From: Mesaphorura yosii
Taxonomy: Eukaryota; Arthropoda; Collembola; Poduromorpha; Tullbergiidae
Length of the DNA stretch: 64,000 bases
Assembly: GCA_009869945.1 (NCBI GenBank)
Contig: WIXG01000179.1
Coordinates: 95,156 to 159,155 of the forward strand
Direction: 5' to 3'
In this document: one piece after another, positions 59,077 to 64,000 of the stretch
How the letters are laid out: every line of letters starts with the position of its first letter
Numbering within the stretch: the first letter of the stretch is position 1
Program-made: the position numbers and the translations under genes
The notes under the pieces: generated by a model
Seen by the model: the letters and a program-made list of their open reading frames with translations, nothing else
Databases searched by the model: none
Told to the model about the DNA's origin: nothing

Positions 59077-62000
59077 TGTAGAACTTAAATCTTGGCGTTC
59101 TAGGCACAGAAATGTCAGAGACAAGATTGATACACTTTCTGGCGATGCATTTGCCTGGTTAGCGTCGGTCCCTGGTTCAGCTGTCAGGTAATAAATGACA
59201 AAGTCTCAATGCAGTAAATCAAGCCATAAGACACTGGCATTGTCACTCCACAGCAAACTAGCAGATGAAGATGCAAAATGAGACTGGATGCGTTGAAATG
59301 AAAATGAGCGTATGAGCGAGGAAGCGCAAGCGACGAGACGCAATAATACGTATTGTATTTTTCACACCTCAACGGTTCGCGTTCTTCACATTCACAATTC
59401 ACATGTGGATAAATGAAGGCAAGCACACGCAGCGTAGCAAAATGCAACTCGAATGGCATGCTTGTGTCGTTAGTTAAAAGTTGATTCTGAATCAGCGTAT
59501 CATCGTATCATCTACACAAGCACTAGCATAGTACAGCCACAGCTAGTACAATCACATCGTACCTGTCCTGGTGCTGAGCATTCATTAATAAATAACCTCA
59601 TTGTATCCCGTGTATTGCGTTACGAGTTGAAGAGTGAGTCTCGAATTCAATTTTGCATTTGGCAACCTGAGACTCATCAACCAGCATGGAGCCAGACCAT
59701 TTGGCTTACGTCAAAATATGAACTCTGGATCCAGCGGGTCTGCTCCGGCATTAATTAGGCGTCGGATTCATGAAATCCACCTTGCATATGTTGACGATAC
59801 GAAGTACTCTCGCAAATTTTCTAACTGATTCAAACAATGAAAAAAATTGTACAAAATTTACAATGTATTCAATTATCATGATAGTTCATGCGACTGTTCT
59901 GTGCCCTGCTGACTGCTGATGTTGATACATGATTTTGCATAATAATTCACTTTTAACATACACAAGCATCCTGTACTCGTGTACAGTGCACAACATTTGA
60001 GATTTGACTTGACGGCGATATTTTATCGTAACAGTAATTTCCCAATTGTATTTGTATTGTACAATATATTTCATTAAAGTTAAGAAACTCCGCCAATTAT
60101 TGTTCCATACATGCCATGCCATGCCATGCCATCATTGTTGATGTAATTGCTGTCGGTGGGTGAATGGGTTTGATTCTGATCGGTATTATGCATTCAAATG
60201 CAAAATACAAAACATTGGATTATTCAATCGTGATGCATAAGCATTAACCATGCGCAGTTGACGAATACTCCCTCAAAGTCTCGCCTTATGAGTTCTTTAA
60301 ATGGGATTATGTTGATTGCATTATTTAATGGAAAACCACGAAGGCAAATCTGATTGAATTAAATTAAGTTTCACTTTTAAGATCTGAACGAGTGATACAA
60401 GATGACGGTGACGGGATGGGAAGGATGGCGGCGGCAATGACAAAGACTTTATGCTCGGGAAGAGCGAAACTCAACCAAAACCAAACTCAAGCCCGTGCGC
60501 ATAATTCATGGTGCCAGTAATTGTCTCGATTATTGCTATATTTGTTACAGTGACACAGTGCCCATGCTGAGGCTATTTTCAATGCTGAAGGCAGAATACA
60601 CGCTGTAGATTCGACTAAACAAATTATAAATGGCTCGGATTAGTTGGTGCCTCCCTCGCAGCATTCAAAGAAATTGTAGCTAATAAAAATCAACTTCAGC
60701 GGAATTCACTGTCTGTCTCACACGCGATGACCTCACCTTTGCTATGCTTGGCTCGGCTTAATTAAATTAATATTTCGACATAATGCAAATTACTCTCGAA
60801 TCCTGCTGGCTGCCGGTCTCATAATTATTCATGCTGCGCTTTATCATGTTTAGGCTTCAGCATCGTGAGAAATTCGAGTAATTTTAGGAGCACAAAAACA
60901 TGCGAATTGGGAATGGCGAATCGCTGCCTTAGCCTTGATTATCTCGTTTTGTGAATTAAAGCAACAATGAAAGTAAAACAGGAGTCCGTGCTTATCGTGA
61001 ACTTTATATACTTGTCCAATACAAAAAAATCAGACTCATAATTTTTACGCAAATACCCTTGAAAGTAAAATGTCATGTCAAGTAACGCGAATGTAAACAT
61101 TCCTTGGAGAATGCACATGAAATTGGGTATTTGCAAGCTGCGAAACGAGCTTAGCGAAGTTAGGGATAGTGTTCTTAGTCACCTCAATAGAGAATGCGTT
61201 CTCCTTCCGCTCCCGAATCAAAGCTTCTTTTCAACAGTCATACTCCTAATTCTGCCACTCTGCCATTTCAACCTTTCCATGACTCGACCTGGCTATTTTG
61301 ACCCAACCCGACCATTTCGGACCTTACTTAGTGTGAAATCTTTGTTAATCTCTGATGCAATTCGTATAATTAATTATATTATGTATTGCATCTTATTGTA
61401 TATGCGAAATAAAACGTGAGTGCAAATTAAATGCAAAATTTACGTAATTTTCAGGACAGTTGTATGCAAACCTGGCGAGCATTCGAGGAAACATTTACAT
61501 AAAACACACGACCATGATGTATAAAGTGCATAAAATTTACATGCATTTTATGTCACGTGAATGTTACAGCCGGTGACCAAATGCACGTATTCTTTACGTA
61601 AATACTGCGTAAGTGTTTCAAGTCAGAATTGCGTACAAAAAACGGGCATTTTGCGTAACATTTGCTTTAGCCAGGAAGTGTTATTTTTGCACAATCTGGT
61701 TTATTGTTGTTATTCATTCGTAGCAGTATTGCTACGATTCACCTTGACGTGACCAAATCTTTGTTCTGCGAATTATCCCTGTTTCTACTGTCAGACCTTT
61801 CCCATTCGTTTATGTTAAGTAGAGAAATGATTACATAATTCTAACTGGGCAAAAGGGCGGATATATTTTAAGGCAATTAAGGTATCACGCCATGCAGATG
61901 TCAAATGTAGCTTGGCTCTTGGTTTGGCATAGACTTCAAATTCCGTGCTAATTCACGATATAGACAATTCATTCGACGAACTTATGCGGATCTCAGTTTT

Positions 62001-63112
62001 CTCGGCTGTACAAAACAAAAGGCGAATGTTGGCATAATTTCAAAACATGGTAGATGCTTCACCTAACTTCCTTGCAAGCCGAAAATCGAACCGCTTTCCT
62101 CCGGACTCCTTGGTCATACTGGGAATAGTATTTCAGCATGGAATTGCAAACGATGAAGGGGTTGAGGCTTTCAATCTTATCAAAATTCAATATGGACACG
62201 TCGGCATTAAATCTCTTCATGCATTATCTATTGGCGCTCACGATACTGCAAATACGAAATGCCGGTAGTTTTACTTTCTACCAATTTTTGTCTTACGAGC
62301 ATTTATATTACATGACGCATTAAAAGCAGGAGAAATTTACGAAATAAGTGTTTTAATAGCTTTCGTTAAACACTGCCAAGTCGGAGGATATTTTAACAGC
62401 GCATTAAGCTCCATTAGAACGCTCTCCGGCTCTATTCGTGACTTAATTATTAATGGACTTCGTTGCATATGGAACCTCTGACAATTTTAAGTTGACCTTC
62501 ATGTAGATGTAAGGAGTATGCAGAATACCCAATTTTACGAGCGAATACTTGGGACATTTGGCGACGATGGTATGAAGTATGAAGCAAGTATGAAGCATCA
62601 GCTTTCAGATCTTGTGGAAATGGAAGAAAATTCTGTTAATGCAGTCTTCGCAGCAGTAATAGACCGAACTGGCATTAGTTTTATGTCAATTTAAAAGTCA
62701 TCTGATATACATCACATTAGAGAGATGTTTGAAGAAGTCAATTTGCAAAACACTCAAGACTAAATAAAACAGAAATGCTTCGATTAGGGTTTACATCACT
62801 CGAGACTAGACGAGTCAAGCAGTCAACGAAGGCTTTTACTTTTTAAGTGTCATTCTTTGTTAAACGTAATAATATTTACTACGGTGAACTACTGTTCGAA
62901 CTTTTATCATGATCTTGGAAAATTTCGGTTAAGGGTCAGTTTCATTCAAACTGAATGTGTCTTTACATGTTAAATGTGTTTATGTTTATATCAACGGAGC
63001 GAACCGTGACCAGTGTCTTAAAAAAATTAGTCAAAGATTAAAAACGCAGAGGTCGGCTGCACGTCGAAAGAAATTGAATTTTTACTTCATAGAATTCGTT
63101 TCAAGATCCACG
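59077..63112. other. Intergenic region, HSPA12 upstream / chemoreceptor 3 upstream
   Basis: 4 kb with no convincing gene. It includes an ATGCC pentamer repeat at 60111-60130. Confidence 0.5.
60111..60130 (+). repeat. (ATGCC)4 microsatellite
   Basis: Four perfect ATGCC units. Confidence 0.85.
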
Positions 63113-64000
63113 ATGTCTTCACCTTCTCACGGGAATGAAGCTATACAAGTATTGAGGACATCTGTCCATAAAGGTCATTGGGGCGCTCAGTCATACTCTG
63201 CTGGTCGATTAATGGTAAATCTAGCATACTATTCCGGCATTATTCCATTGTATTGGGACAAGGTGAACATCAAGTATGAAATCGCCAGATCCAAGCCGGT
63301 GCTTCTCAGATGGATAGTGACAGTTCTGTTCACTTTGGCCGTTGATCTAATGATACTGCTAGGATACTTGAGAAACGCGGAGAGACTCGGCTTCAATTTC
63401 CATGAAGGCTATAACATTTTAGCCATCCAAGCCTCAGCATCATGTATGATTGTGAACAGCATCATCATGCATCTAAACACACTATTCAAGGCGAGAGACA
63501 TCAAAACATTCTTCAATACGTGGGTGTGCTTCTACGAAACCTTCCGTGGTAAGTCTCCACAATTTCTACTTCTTATCATACGACTAAAGGGCTCTGTCTG
63601 AACTCTAGACAAATCAATCGTCAAGAACTCTGCTAAAAGATACGAAAAGTACGACCTCCTGTGTGCGAGAGTTCTGCTGATATTTTTCACGCAGTTTCAC
63701 GGGGCATCTTCGATGGTCACCCTCATGTATCTGGCTCGTTGCGATGTCAATCCGTTTCATCCTTGGGCTCCAGCAATGTGTCAAGAGCAAGATGCACGCG
63801 TCCATGTGGTCGAATTCATTCCAGTAATGTCAATACTTCTGATGTCGGTGTCGTTCATGCTGATAAACTCATGCATGGTATACCTGCACTTCCTGCCCAT
63901 ATTCACGACACAAGGATTGATCGTGCACAAGGAAATGAGGTGAAATTTCCATTTTATGAAGTAATGGTCACTTGCCTAATTAATTATTTGCACAGATCAC
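63113..64000 (+). CDS. Gustatory-receptor-like chemoreceptor 3 (3' end outside window)
   Basis: Exon 1, 63113-63548 (ATG of MSSPSHGNEAIQVL) and exon 2, 63609-63939, then a donor with the rest beyond the window. Hydrophobic helices include WIVTVLFTLAVDLMILLGYL, YNILAIQASASCMIVNSIIM, VLLIFFTQFHGASSMVTLMY and FIPVMSILLMSVSFMLI. The start SGIIPLYWD resembles the receptor N-terminal segment WFGMIPI of the 42498 gene. The layout matches gustatory-type receptors. Truncated by the window edge. Confidence 0.7.

Noticed and set aside
58606-59124. Separate gene starting at 59124
   Set aside because: The frame upstream of the ATG at 59076 has no conserved feature, and the exon splices in phase to exon 2 at 57840.
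60111-60130. Possible CRISPR or satellite array
   Set aside because: Only four perfect pentamers; an ordinary microsatellite.

Overview
This is a gene-rich piece of an animal nuclear genome, almost certainly an arthropod and plausibly a springtail or another non-model hexapod. The evidence is short spliceosomal introns (mostly 50-100 bp, GT..AG), gustatory-receptor-type seven-TM chemoreceptors, and metazoan proteins (tektin, Maelstrom, seipin, SLC38A9, SGSM, SPOUT1). The placement is inference. I joined exons by hand from reading frame, splice sites and family similarity; for most multi-exon genes the summed exon lengths divide by three and the phases agree at every junction.

Layout. 1-2172 (+): a tektin-3-like axonemal gene cut by the window start. 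2173-10400: about 8 kb with no convincing protein gene; part is rich in CCTAACC/TTAACC words and one minus-strand terminal exon is possible. 10401-12744 (-): Maelstrom, nine exons, with an RG-rich tail. 13533-15098 (-): an intronless TOG-domain protein of the crescerin/TOGARAM type.

16264-32021 is a small heat-shock protein (sHSP) neighbourhood. sHSP-A (+) comes first and has a duplicated exon. SLC38A9 (-) follows. Then two head-to-head sHSP pairs, B(-)/C(+) and D(-)/E(+), lie on either side of the RUN-TBC gene SGSM (+). B resembles E and C resembles D, so the block is an inverted (palindromic) duplication around SGSM. TATA boxes and heat-shock-element-like GAA/TTC arrays lie between the divergent starts and upstream of sHSP-A.

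32254-47814: SPOUT1 (-), a 4-TM MARVEL-like protein (-), seipin (-) overlapped by a small two-exon unknown gene (-), a secreted PHB-depolymerase-like esterase (+) ending 24 bp from a convergent 4-TM gene (-), two gustatory-like receptors (-), and a TTC17-like TPR protein (-). 47815-48446 (+): a small secreted Cys-rich protein. 48591-59076 (-): a 14-exon HSPA12-type HSP70-like gene whose domain follows about 870 residues of low-complexity sequence and whose phosphate-2 loop looks degenerate. 59077-63112 is intergenic. 63113 onward (+): a third chemoreceptor running off the window.

In function, the window combines proteostasis (five sHSPs and an HSPA12-like protein), membrane and lipid or nutrient signalling (SLC38A9, SGSM, seipin), cilia (tektin, TOG protein), piRNA biology (Maelstrom) and chemoreception. 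I saw no tRNA, rRNA, CRISPR array or intact transposon.
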